Positions 24,029-34,019 of a DNA stretch of 64,000 nucleotides are shown here, piece after piece. The notes under the pieces were generated by a model. It searched no databases, was not told the origin of the DNA, and saw only the letters and a program-made list of their open reading frames with translations. This stretch comes from Pteria penguin (taxonomy: Eukaryota > Mollusca > Bivalvia > Pterioida > Pteriidae), in the NCBI GenBank assembly GCA_035048485.1, contig CM068592.1, positions 37,766,001-37,830,000 of the forward strand, in the 5' to 3' direction. A program made the translations under genes and the position numbers. Numbering within the stretch: the stretch's first letter is position 1; every line of letters starts with the position of its first letter.

Positions 24029-24662
24029 CAGATGGGTTCATTCCTAACATAACATACACGTTAACGCGAAGAGCGGTCACGATGACTGCTTTTGCACACG
24101 TGCTAGGACTGCTCGACCGAACGCGCGTGCGCTCCTCGCGTTAACGCGGGAGTGAATTTGCGTTAACGCAATTTATTCCCGCGTGCGCTCGGTCTAGTCA
24201 CACGTTCACATGTCTTTATTTTGTTATTATCTATGCAGTACGGATGGAGAAAATAAAATGGATCTAATTAAATTACCGCGAATGTCGCCATAAAAACGTG
24301 TATTAAAGGTAATGTTAAAATGACGCCCTGCGTTAAGGATTTCATATGTAATATAACAAAGGAAATTATCGCGTAGACATGCAATAAGGTATTTATGAAA
24401 ATATTTCGTAAGTTTATACTACCATGATTACTTTCTAATTTAATTTATCTGTTTATTTTTAATTAGTTTATTTATGTATTTATTTCTTATTTGTTTATTC
24501 ATTTATAACTAATTTATTCATGTATTTACATGTATTTCTTTTTTGTGTATTTATTTTTATTATTTCTGATTAAGCTATTTTCTATAATATATGAATATGA
24601 TAATTGTCATTATTATTATTTTTTTTTTATTAATTTTTATTTCATGATTATTACTATTATCA

Positions 24663-24703
<41 letters not shown>

Positions 24704-25126
24704 TCCTAAAATTAAAATAAACTACATTAAAGTAAATGTTCGGAAATTGTGTTCAATATTTTTTAAAATTCATCCCTTAACTCCGAAGGGTTATATTAAA
24801 TTTTAGGTATTTTATTTACACATTAATGTGTTTTTATATTTTAATATACAATGTATATATCGATTCTCTTCAGATCCTTCTATATGAAAATCTTAATACA
24901 AGTTTTAAGTTGTAAGTAAGCGAAAGTGACTGTCAAGCACGTTCACGCGGCCGTCAAGCTCGTTAACGCGGCAGTCAAGTGCGTTCACGCGGTCTCGAAA
25001 TTAAGTTCACGTGGAAATCTGCGTTAACGCAAACGCGTGTGCTCAGCGGTCCTGAGCGCACGAGGAAAGCAAACTTCACGTTAACGCGACATTAACATAA
25101 TGTTATGTTAGGACTGCACATAACTG
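24029..25126. mobile_element. TA-flanked TIR element (1,098 bp) with GTTAACGCG subterminal motifs
   Basis: Termini begin CAGATGGGTTCATTCCTAAC and, in reverse, CAGTTATGTGCAGTCCTAAC; both continue AACATAACAT. TA dinucleotides flank it at 24,027-24,028 and 25,127-25,128. The left arm of the inverted duplication has the empty CACATATACCC site near 12,755. TA target and CAGT-like ends suggest a Tc1/mariner-type or other TA-specific superfamily. No transposase frame is present. The subterminal parts are GC-rich with many GTTAACGCG/GTTCACGCG words, while the centre is AT-rich with a (TTA)n tract at 24,663-24,712. Confidence 0.85.
24932..24994 (+). repeat. Three tandem 21-bp units inside the TA-flanked element
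   Basis: Three consecutive 21-bp units (24,932, 24,953, 24,974) each of the form GTCAAGnnCGTTnACGCGGnn. Candidate transposase-binding repeats; the role is inference. Confidence 0.85.
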
Positions 25127-25128
25127 TA

Positions 25129-25846
25129 TACCCAGTAGAAAGTGTCAAAATGTGTAAATTCCATAGATATTTATATATGGAGAAGTCAGAGTAGGTAACC
25201 TTCTACTACAGAAGGTGTCAAATCTATGTAAATGATCGAGAACTGTCTCAGTCCAGAATATCATTTAAAATTCTGTGTAATGAGATATCATATTGTGTAA
25301 TGAGAGTCTCGTGACGACAATAGAAGTTCCTCAGTGACGTTGTTAGACTAGCACATATATAACCATGGTTGAGTAGCTTCTCTGAAAGTCGCCTAACCCT
25401 CAGAACAAAGGCATTGCAATTTGAACATGCTCTGGAATAACGTATTAGCTGAAATATGAATACGCCGCATGCAGACGATGATGAAATGTTGTTACTTATA
25501 AAAGGACATTTGGTTGAAATGGTCACGTTTGTCATAGAGTGAGGTGTTCAATTGCCCATCAATGTCGAAAGACAACATAATATCTTAATACGAAGCAGAA
25601 TTAATACTTTCTGTGGTTTCTTTGACCTCCAGTTCACTTGGATAGATGATGCTAAAGTAATCCGCGAATGAAGGATTATTAATTGAAAGCAAGTCATTTA
25701 TGTATTTGTAAGTGAAATCGAAGCCAAGAGCCAATTGGATTTTGTCCTTGCGAAAGCAAACACTGAATGAATTCCGCTTCGTATGAGTAAATCAATATAT
25801 CAACCAGAAGCGGAGCACAGTTATTACCCATTGGAATGCCCTGGCA
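25129..25846 (-). mobile_element. PLE-2 decayed RT region, right arm
   Basis: The minus strand encodes MTNVTISTKCPFISNNI, FIFQLIRYSRACSNC and FVLRVRRLSEKLLNHGY at 25,248-25,535, with SYLDI and FADYFSIIYPSELEVKET farther upstream. Mirror of 12,015-12,740; it lacks the ~40-bp insertion seen there. Confidence 0.75.
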
Positions 25847-26030
25847 TAGCGTATAAGTTGTAAAATGAAGACGCCATACGCAGGAGAGGAAGGTATGTTG
25901 CTACTCAGAAAAGGAAAGTTCGTAATAATGAAATTGAAATCGTCACGTTTGTCATAGAGAGAGGTTTCTAATGAACCATCGTCACTAATTGATATCAGTA
26001 TATCGAGGTATGAAGCAGAAGATGTTTAAG
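25847..26030 (-). mobile_element. Second, more diverged PLE-2 fragment
   Basis: Starts abruptly after the right arm. The minus strand carries GSLETSLYDKRDDFNF, then an ISNNIPSSPAYGVFI-like stretch. It belongs to a different copy from the one just to its left because the same RT block is repeated. Confidence 0.65.
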
Positions 26031-26899
26031 AATAAGGATGATATAGCTAATTTTCTCATTATTTAAGGTTTCCGAGTTTATTTGTTTAAGTCAATATACT
26101 TTCAGTCCTTTGCATCCTGATTCTGGTAAAGGTGGATCTATTTCTACGTACAAATGAGTCTTAAGTACAAATCAAAGATATTGATCCGATTACATCGTAT
26201 CGTGCGTTTCTTTTCTTCGTTGAGGATGGATGGCAGGACCTGACGTTTCAGTATTGATATATATCTGTTGGTTTCAATATATATAGATTCATTTTCATTT
26301 CTGCACCGTCCTTGATTATCGGGATTTCGAGAAAAAACTTTTTCTCTCATCAAAGTATATAAATAAATATATATATATTTTTTTCGTCTATTTTGTTCAC
26401 TAGTTGATGGAATAGATGTCATGTATCTGAAAATTAATAATCATCTAAGTAGCGTTTCCAATTTTCTTTTCTGTATTTGTAAAATTCATTATCATACTGG
26501 TTCTGAATGTTGATAAACTTCCTTAACCTCTTTGTGTACAGGACTTGTGGCTGCTATTATCTGGTCGAACGTTGAGGTCTGATGACTTAAATATATAGAA
26601 TATATTTTTATATTCTTTTATATTCGTATATTTTGAGATTTATAAAGTTTGGGATGGCCATATTAGTGACTTAGCTTTTAGGGAATTAGCCTTGTTTTTG
26701 GTAAGGAAGCTGTAAAAATCGGCGTAAAATTATATACCATAGAAGTGGTCAATTTGTGTGATCTTTCATTTGCTTGTAAGTTGGTTTGACGATATCCGAG
26801 ATGTTCAGTCATCATCTTATTATTATGGTATATCCATGATTACTAATACTCTTTCTTTGTTAGCCTCTTGTATGAATATTCGACCAGGTGTGAAGGTTT
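26031..26899. other. No gene recognised
   Basis: AT-rich sequence with short frames only. Possibly the worn 5' part of the neighbouring retroelement. Confidence 0.4.
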
Positions 26900-27180
26900 T
26901 TTTATTGTTCTAAATATCTCTTTTCGGATTTGTTGAATTTTGTTTAAATCTGATTGAAAACAATCTCGCAATTTTTACATTTTGCCGAATTCGTCAGTAT
27001 CCTTCAGAATATCAGGTTCTTTTGCTCCTAAATTTCTTTTTAAACGTTCTCTTTCCAAGAGTGACTCTTCTCCTGCCAATACCAGTCTATTAAAATCTCT
27101 AGTTGACCAGTCTCTCATCCCCGCAACTCTCATGATTTTAAGAAGCTTATTGGATGTAAACTGAAGACAACAAACGCTGT
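26900..27180 (-). pseudogene. Decayed coding sequence, family unknown
   Basis: The minus strand reads IMRVAGMRDWSTRDFNRL, then EESLLERERLKRNLGAKEPD and DEFGKM, a stop, and then KLRDCFQSDLNKIQQIRKEI in the same frame. The charged, helix-like composition and continuation across the stop suggest a once-real protein, perhaps the N-terminal part of a retroelement. I cannot name it. Confidence 0.4.
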
Positions 27181-27639
27181 GTGGTAGGTGTGCAATACTT
27201 GGAAACCTATTCAGTGTATCTTTTTATGAAATTCTTAAAGTCGGAATGGTTTTTCACTTCTGTGTAATCGTCACTCATTAAAGAGCCTCTGTTAATGAAT
27301 CGATAGATTCAATTTACTTAACGGATTATTGATAACTTTTGTATTCACCAATGGCATATATATATAATAATTCGTCTATTGTTTACAATATCATAAAAAC
27401 ACACACATTCTGTGTACTTTTAATAGTTTATTTTAATGTTTATCAATCGTAAAGATATAGTTGATTAATTCAATCCTCTTTTCCTCTTTCCGCATGAACT
27501 CAATGCAATTTAAGATCAAAACATATCTGTTCTTTGAGAAAAAATATTCAAATTTCAAGAAATTGTATTGTTCTTTCATTAAACTGGGAACTTAACCTCC
27601 CCTTCATCTCACTGTAAAGGGGTCTAATGTAGGAATTTA
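27181..27639. other. No gene recognised
   Basis: AT-rich sequence without repeats or frames that I can assign. Confidence 0.4.
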
Positions 27640-28090
27640 ACTAAATTGTCACTTATCTGCACCATGATTGAAGACAATATATCATATGCTTTTGTGACAA
27701 TAAATGTGAAGTGTATATTTTGAGTAAGTACACAAACACTGAAAATTGGGATTGTGATTATCTTCGGGAACTAACAGTCCACTAGCAGCGGTATTGACCA
27801 GGTTGTAATGGTGAATATTAGACCATAGATTTTGTCTCTACAGTGATGCTCAAAGCCTAAGGAAACTCTTCGGGAAAAAACACATACACACACAGACACA
27901 AAACAGGACAATCTAATGACATCTGTCCACGAGGGAGATACACCTTCGTATAGAAATACTTTACATACTTTTGTTGAAGTAAATATGTCGGGTAAGTAAA
28001 AAACTCTGAAAACTGGGTTTATAATTACAACGTATATATTGTAAATCAAAAAGCCCAGCATGCTCTTCATCTTTAGCAGCTTAAAATTGC
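27640..28090 (-). repeat. Diverged copies of the hammerhead-type repeat
   Basis: GTGAAGTGTATATTTTGAGTAAGTACACAAACACTGAAAA, GGGAACTAACAGTCCACTAGCAGCGG and TGTCTCTACAGTGATGCTCAAAG recall the 7.2-9.3-kb unit; a second partial unit follows (GAGGGAGATACACC). The ribozyme-like core is largely lost. Confidence 0.55.
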
Positions 28091-28700
28091 CGTATCCATT
28101 TAACTCTCATTTTCCGCTTAAAATGAGTAGTGAGATTCAATTTGTCTATTGGATGATACATCATTTCTACAGTGTGTGTAATCGTTGACAGCACGCATGA
28201 ACTAAAGTTATTTGGAAGCATCTATAGGACATTTGCTCGGAACCAACATTTCTCATTTGAAAGTTGTACGCATGTATAGCGCATCATGCCTTATAAAACA
28301 AACTTTACTCTCTCAGTAAGACGCTCATAAAGAGTGTAATTGAAGTGTATGCTCAACCAAGGGTTTGCCTGAACATGGTATTGATGGTTATAAATAAGCT
28401 ACTTTTATGCATTCGTTAAACGTTTCTTTGCACTTATGACTGATGAAATAGACTCTGTGGGAAATGAATTCTAAATACTGTTTCATTTCACTTGAAGAAT
28501 ATCCAGCTAATTAAGCGAAAACTACTATGAGATAAGCCTCTAGAAATATTGATGTAAAATTTGCATTTCATGTGTAGAAGATTACATGCAAAAAGTTGTT
28601 ACATAATAGACTCTTAATGAACTCTTCCTGCCGCTTATCAAAGGATATCTCATGTAAATTATTATGCACTACATGTTTCGGGTAATACATTTACCGTGTT
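28091..28700. other. No gene recognised
   Basis: Intergenic region upstream of the 28.8-kb first exon. Only its final bases (GTTACATACAGTTGTTACC) match other GYK upstream regions. Confidence 0.4.
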
Positions 28701-28706
28701 ACATAC

Positions 28707-28745
28707 AGTTGTTACCTACTTCCGGATATATATTATCTATATAAT
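28707..28745 (+). promoter_or_regulatory. Conserved GYK upstream block at the 28.8-kb exon
   Basis: AGTTGTTACCTACTTCCGG followed by an ATCTATATAAT TATA-like stretch, about 50 bp before the ATG. Confidence 0.6.
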
Positions 28746-28794
28746 ATTGTGTAATTGGCTTGTTGTCAACTGTAACTCACTCATAGCTGTAGTC

Positions 28795-28879
28795 ATGTTC
28801 TATAAGTTGGTAGTCTGTGCCATTCTCATTTCTCTCTGTCTGGTAGCCATCACTGATGCCTCCTGGCATCCATATACCG
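28795..28879 (+). CDS. GYK-C exon 1: signal-peptide exon without a nearby second exon
   Basis: ATG to CCG|GTAAGT gives MFYKLVVCAILISLCLVAIT..DASWHPYT plus one base (phase 1), clearly the same signal-peptide exon as GYK-A/B/D, with a sound splice donor. No GYK second exon follows within the usual 500-700 bp. A Penelope 3' UTR piece begins about 250 bp downstream. The phase fits the second exon at 32,303, 3.4 kb away, which would give a chimeric 63-residue protein. Alternatives are a deleted second exon (pseudogene) or use of the distant one. Confidence 0.65.
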
Positions 28880-29129
28880 GTAAGTACCCCACAATTATGG
28901 TTCATGAGCTCATAAGACGTGTAACTACAAATTACTTTTTAAATGTTAACTCGGAGTTTGATACATTTTATTAAGAAAAACCTTTGGAATAAAGAATTTG
29001 CAGATCTAACTCTGAAGCAATTTTGAACGATTTTGTCACGATTTATGCCGTGATTTAATATACAAACTGAAGAGGGTAAAAATTGTAATCTCTTTTCAAT
29101 ATGTTCAAAGAAGTTCAACGATATGATGA

Positions 29130-29500
29130 CCTGCGTTCTGAGCCCCTCTGCAGACTTTTCCTTGCGCGTTACACTGTCAGTCGGCCGTGATTCCTACAGA
29201 TCAGGGACTTTACCTCACAATAGACGGACAAAGTATAATTGGCTCATGTTGAAGATAATTTATGATCTTTAAATTAAAATCTTATTCAAGAATTCATTAC
29301 CTCTCTATTAAAAAACTTTTGATCCTCGTTCTTTATGGAGGATAATTTTTATACGTGTATACGTGTATAAGTTTTATACGTGTTTTTGATTGTATTGCTT
29401 TTGTGGAGAATGGGAAGACAGGCCCATCGACAGCTACACTACACTAGTTAAGCGACAAATATACCTTGTAAAGGCCGTCAAATATTCCCTTTGACCTTCC
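29130..29500 (+). mobile_element. Worn Penelope 3' UTR and tail
   Basis: CTCTGCAGACTTTTCCTTG..CGTTACACTG..CCGTGATTCCTACAGATCAGGG, then GTTCTTTATGGAGGATAATTTTTATACG and GGAGAATGGGAAGACAGGCCC follow the order of the PLE-1 3' end with many substitutions. Confidence 0.6.
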
Positions 29501-31230
29501 TTCTGAAATTTTTACGTTTTGTTTCTAATGCCTTAGAAATAAAACTTGCCACAAAAACAGACCTCGATGGAACCTAAATATTGCAACAACTTATGACATT
29601 GACATTGAAATTTTATATTGGAAGTTTGGATATCTAGCTTCACACTTTTAATTTTATATTTTGCAACATGTGTTTTATGTTTAGTGAGTTATATTGTTCC
29701 CGTTATTTATGAAATGAATATTTAGAGTGCTATATAGAGTTATAATACCAAAGAGATCTTCTTTCATTCAGGAAGCGTAGTACTACTAGGGTGGCACATG
29801 TAAGGAATGTGGGGAGTACTAGTATGTTTATGCAGGTTCATGATCTCTCGATTTGATGATTTATTTGACTTGAGTCTTACCAAGGGTACATATCTACCTC
29901 TCTTTATTTAATCTATCTATCTATTGATCTAATTAACATTAATACACATTTTATTTTCATATTTAACTAATTCTGCATCAGTCGTACGTTTCGATCTTTG
30001 AGCAGGCACTTTGGATAATTTGTCGGGTGCCTCCGGGAGAGGGAGTTGCGACGTATTTAGTTGATACAGTTAATTTAAAGTTAGTAATGTGTAATAAGCA
30101 AAGCATCATTTTTACTGTGACTAAGAAGGGTAAGGGCATAAATTTTAATTTTGCATTTCAAAGATGAAACAACGCGTTTTACCTGTGATATATAGTTTGA
30201 CTTTTATTTTATTTTTTTCAATATTTACTACACTACATAAATTGTTTAAATTCGATTTCTGCCGCATTTTCTCTGATGATAGCAATTTTGCCATAACAGA
30301 GACGAGCGAGATGTTAGATAAAGTACCATCATTTTATTCCGTTAAGTTACATACAAATTTAGTAAGTAACCGTAGCAAGATGGGTATACCCAAATGACTA
30401 TAATTAAAGAAACTTCTCACCGTTTTACAGTATTTTTCGACTAATTTGTAAGGAATGGAATATTAGTTTATTAATATTTATCATGAATGCTGTGAAAAAG
30501 CTTCTACTAAACACAGATGACTGGACTGTCATCTCATTAAGGTCTGCAAATGTGAAAAATAAACATCACTGTGTTATTTGAAAAGAATGACAGACGATAC
30601 CCTTTATCATTAATTGGCATAACAGTACCGGTTTAAGATGGAATTTTAGATTGGATGCATAAACAGTAAGTAGAACCGATATGTGAAGGTTTTTTTATTC
30701 CAAATCAATTGATAATGTGTGATTCACAATAGGTTAGCGTCATTACCGCGAATAACACGGCGTTGAAGCCATAACAGATACAGTAAACGATCGAATAATA
30801 ACAAGTGTGTTAGGGTGATACATTGAAGCTAATACAGTACATTCTTAGACAGAAAAACTCCACATATGAATGTGTGTATATATAATTTTATCCAACTTGA
30901 AATAATTTCCTTCCTTTGGCCAATTAATTAAAAAGGACACTTCAATCTGTAGAGGCCCATGTCTATAGATTTTCTTTGTTTAGTAATTCATGTTATCATA
31001 CTTTGATTTATTATACTAGGTATGTCAAGATATTGTTGCATACGTAAGCCAGAATTTGAACAGTCTATATTAGTCAAGTACCTATCAAAAATCGTTAAAA
31101 TAATTTAAAAAAAAACATCGTAGAACAAATGCTAGAAATTCTTAATAATTAGTCACTCTTGAGTTCATTACATTTTATATACATTAAAGCCCATTGGCAA
31201 TTTGTAGCGAACCACCCAAAGAATTTGTAT
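29501..31230. other. No gene recognised
   Basis: AT-rich. The frame 30,164-30,397 begins with a hydrophobic run (RVLPVIYSLTFILFFSI) but has no recognisable family, splice context or homologue in the window. Confidence 0.4.
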
Positions 31231-31239
31231 AGGTGTACG

Positions 31240-31500
31240 CTACCGCGACGTCGCGACCGGAACATGTCGCAGTAGGTGTCAGTTTTTTTTTTGTTTTCTT
31301 TCTTTTTTTTTTTTTTTTTTTGTTTGTTTTTTTTTTTTTTGTTTTTTGTTTTTTTAATTTTACAGTGTTTTTCCGTGTTGTCAGAGTTTTTCAGAGTTTT
31401 GCAAAATATTTCAGTGTCGTCAGATTGTTGCAGAGTTTTTTCAAAGTCATTAGAGATTTCGCTGTAGACTTCAGATTTTTGTAATGTTGTCAGACATCAA
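31240..31500 (+). repeat. Degenerate solo copy of the CACTA terminal repeat
   Basis: CTACCGCGACGTCGCGACCGGAACATGTCGCAGTAGGTGTCAG followed by T-rich sequence and GTTTTTCAGAGTTTTGC-type words parallels the inner part of the right TIR (GCGATCGCACGG..CGCAGTAGGTGTCAG). The CACTA end itself is not preserved. No matching partner repeat is evident nearby. Confidence 0.6.
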
Positions 31501-31839
31501 ATTCTTCGGGTTTCAGATTTTTAAGCAACGCTTTATTTTATTTATCATGACATTTGTGTTGAACATTGAAAACTGAAAAGTTACATTTTTTATTCCATTG
31601 GAGTATGAGGCATGCTTCATAGTCACTTTTGACTTTCGCTCATTACTTTTGAATCACTGACGAGGCAAAAAAAAAAAAAAAAAAAAAAGAAGAAAAGAAA
31701 GAAAAACTTGTATATCGTAAATAGATTAAATATAACGTTGTCTGATTGTTATTCATCAAACATTGTTTTCTATATATCGAAAGCGATTTCCTGTTAATTC
31801 TTCCGTCGAAGATGCAATGCATTTATCACTTAGCAATAT
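31501..31839. other. Intergenic, poly-A tract, no gene
   Basis: Includes a ~24-bp A-run near 31,666. The last 100 bp (AAAGCGATTTCCTGTTAATTC..GATGCAATGC) match the GYK-B upstream region. Confidence 0.5.
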
Positions 31840-31876
31840 GAGTTGTTACATAATTCCGCTTATAAGACTATAAGAC
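31840..31876 (+). promoter_or_regulatory. Conserved GYK upstream block at the 31.9-kb exon
   Basis: GAGTTGTTACATAATTCCGCTTATAAG keeps the GTTGTTAC..TTCCG pair. The TATA box is reduced to TTATAAG and the spacing is shortened, so the promoter may be weak. Confidence 0.5.
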
Positions 31877-31885
31877 TTTATGCAT

Positions 31886-31967
31886 ATGATTCCCAGACTG
31901 ATTATCTTTGCCATACTTATTTACCTCTGTCTAGTAGCCGTCATTCAGACCACGCCGCGATATTACG
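31886..31967 (+). pseudogene. GYK-C' exon 1 with destroyed splice donor
   Basis: 82 bp, the same length as exon 1 of GYK-A, B and D. It encodes MIPRLIIFAILIYLCLVAVI..PRYYD-type residues, but the donor GTGAGT is ACAAGT (three transitions). A nearby GTATGA could act as a cryptic donor but would shift the frame into exon 2. The signal peptide is also weakened (Pro at position 3, Arg at 4). Confidence 0.7.
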
Positions 31968-32302
31968 ACAAGTATGAACACACACATCGTCTACATGTAT
32001 ATTCCTTAAAAATGTGCAAGACATGATTTGTATTTTCTGTATAAATCTTTCAACCAAACAGTATTAATTTCCTATTCGTAGATGTAAGAACTAAATACAC
32101 TAGAAATCGACATACAAATTCCGTCGAAGTACATTCAAAAAGATACACATACGAGCAACCATTAATTTAAGTATACTGTGTTTGTGATTCTAATGTAGTT
32201 GCGGTAATTGTTTTACAATGTTCATTCAAGTGATAGTAGTCTCGCATTTGTGCTTAAGCTGTGTACGGAACAATTCTCAATCTTTTAATTTATGTATTTT
32301 AG

Positions 32303-32409
32303 GTGGAGGAAGGAAATACGGCCCATGGGGAGGTGGAGGATACTACAAAGGTGGTGGAGGATACTATCATGGAGGAGGATATTACGGTGGTGGAGGGTAC
32401 TATGGATAG
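32303..32409 (+). CDS. GYK-C second exon, intact Gly/Tyr repeat exon
   Basis: Preceded by a TTTTAG acceptor, 107 bp as in GYK-A and B. After a phase-1 join it reads GGRKYGPWGGGGYYKGGGG, then YYHGGGYYGGGGYYG and a stop. AATAAA at 32,478-32,483 lies in the conserved CTAGATGTAATAAA. The exon shows no damage although its adjacent first exon has lost the donor. It may be used by the 28,795 exon. An unspliced frame from 32,218 also runs into it but has no signal peptide of the family type. Confidence 0.75.
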
Positions 32410-32588
32410 AAGACTCCTGATCACTAAACTTCGCTGTATCGTCTAGGACAAATGTTCCTGTACATTTCTCTAGATGTAATAAAAGATGAAAACTGTTCTT
32501 TTCTCATTGATATTTTGATGTCTCCTTTTCTGTCCATCCAATTAGGCGTTGAAAATCGAGGCCCCAAATCACTGTATACATTACATCA

Positions 32589-32628
32589 CTGAAGAGACAT
32601 AACTTGTCGAAATGCGCATATGGTGCAC
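32589..32628 (+). ncRNA. Hammerhead-like motif, best-preserved core
   Basis: CTGAAGA (32,589-32,595), stem II GACA/TGTC with loop TAACT, GAAA (32,609-32,612), stem III TGCGC/GTGCA with loop ATATG. This fits CUGANGA-stem-GAAA-stem. C follows stem III where the consensus has U paired to A15.1, and stem I is not convincing, so self-cleavage is uncertain. It is a lone 3' piece of the repeat found in tandem at 7.2-9.3 kb. Confidence 0.6.
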
Positions 32629-32649
32629 AAAATTAATAGGTATATATGT

Positions 32650-33690
32650 TCTTTATTTATTATTCTGCTGTTTTGGAGTTTTTCTTTTATTTTTGTATTT
32701 GTAAGTATGTGTGTGTGTGTATGTGTGTGTGTTTACAGGATCTTTTATAGTCAATCACCTGAGACTCATCAAAAGATGCCTCTCAGTTGACATATTATGG
32801 AGGATAACAATGTATATGATTGAATAAGGATAACTATTAAATTATGGACCGTTAGGGAATTCCTGTCATATATCCAGCAAATATACCTCTTTACTTTCTC
32901 TAAACACCAATAAAGCCATACGTCATAACATCGTATTAAAGAGGATAGTGATTGAAACAAAATCTCCAGATGGATTTTTTTTTCAAACGCTAAAATACAA
33001 ATACCTGTATGTAATGGCAATATGCATACGAGACATCTCAAACAGCTGATGTAAGGACCAAACATATTTAGAAATGAGTTGTCACAGATTTCCTTTCACT
33101 GTATATCAATTATATATTTGCTATAAGGAAGATAAATTAAAAACAAGAAGAGTTTACATACATACATTGTTGTCTTGGAAACGGAGCGATATTATCGACT
33201 GGATGTCATGTGTTTTTTTTTTTTTGTGTGTGTGTTTTTGATTTCTTATGCTATAAATTCTCATTCATTTACAAGATCATATTTAATGTTATTTTATTTC
33301 ACTAAATAGCAAGTCCGGTTTGATGTTGGTGTCTCGATATCTGGCTTTCTATCTCGACGCAACACAACCAGATAGCTTCTTTTTAAGCATCATTGGTGAA
33401 CAAAGTAAGAAAACGTCGGTGGTTATCGCCTTTGCTTTTTATACAAGATGACAGAAAGTAATACGAATAAGGCATTGTCAACAAAAAATAAGTGGGATCA
33501 ACTATCTTATTCGCACAACTGCTCATTCCTATACCCGTTTTCGAGTCAGATTTTGCGCTAGAGTTACTGTCCTTTGTGGAATTTTCAACCTCGATAGTAG
33601 AAATATTGCAGACGTTCTTTTTGTTTATTACATCAGCATTATGAATTGTAAATTCAAATCACCAAAAGCATATCCTTTAAAGATATCGAT
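32650..33690. other. No gene recognised
   Basis: AT-rich with a (GT)n tract near 32,706-32,735 and a T-run at 33,213. The minus-strand frame 32,769-33,065 has no recognisable domain. Confidence 0.4.
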
Positions 33691-33699
33691 TAAACAGAC

Positions 33700-34019
33700 T
33701 GATGTTAAAAACATGCAGAGTTCCAAGTCATATTTCAACTAATGATGCCAGACAGAATGGTAGATACAGGGTAAATATAGTAGAGGCTGTCAGTGTTGCT
33801 GACAGTGACAAATCACAGCTGAAACCTATTCCTGATATTACTCAGCTAAACAACGTTTGTTTTGAGTCATTTGGATTAAGAATGTGGAAAACATATGGAA
33901 TAGGTAAAGGTATGGAATGACCTCCTAATAAAGAATTTGCAGTATATTCTTACTTTAGAAGTAAGATGAACAAAGAAAATCCATAAATACAGATTCTAAG
34001 ATAAATAATTGTTCTTGTT
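33700..34019 (+). repeat. Family-X repeat, first part, with coding-like frame
   Basis: The 72-residue frame (33,702-33,920) includes RYRVNIVEAVSVADSDKSQ, then PIPDITQLNNVCFESFGLRM and WKTYGIG; after its stop the NKEFAVYSYFRS block continues. It matches the minus-strand copy at 9.39-9.70 kb and resumes at 37,038 after the Penelope insertion. Protein identity unknown. Confidence 0.55.

Larger units (their letters stand above)
21370..25846 (-). repeat. Right arm of the inverted duplication containing GYK-B
   Basis: Reverse-complement match to 12,015-19,512. It lacks the CACTA element, retaining the empty site at 23,005-23,007, but carries its own insertion at 24,029-25,126, for which the left arm keeps the empty site. 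The spacer between arms is about 1.86 kb. Confidence 0.85.

Noticed and set aside
30164..30397. 77-codon frame with hydrophobic start as a secreted protein
   Set aside because: No paralogue, no promoter block, no splice context and AT-biased composition; most likely chance.
31886..32409. Simple two-exon gene from the 31.9-kb ATG
   Set aside because: The donor is ACAAGT, and the cryptic GTATGA shifts the frame out of the Gly/Tyr repeats, so a normal gene model is not supported.
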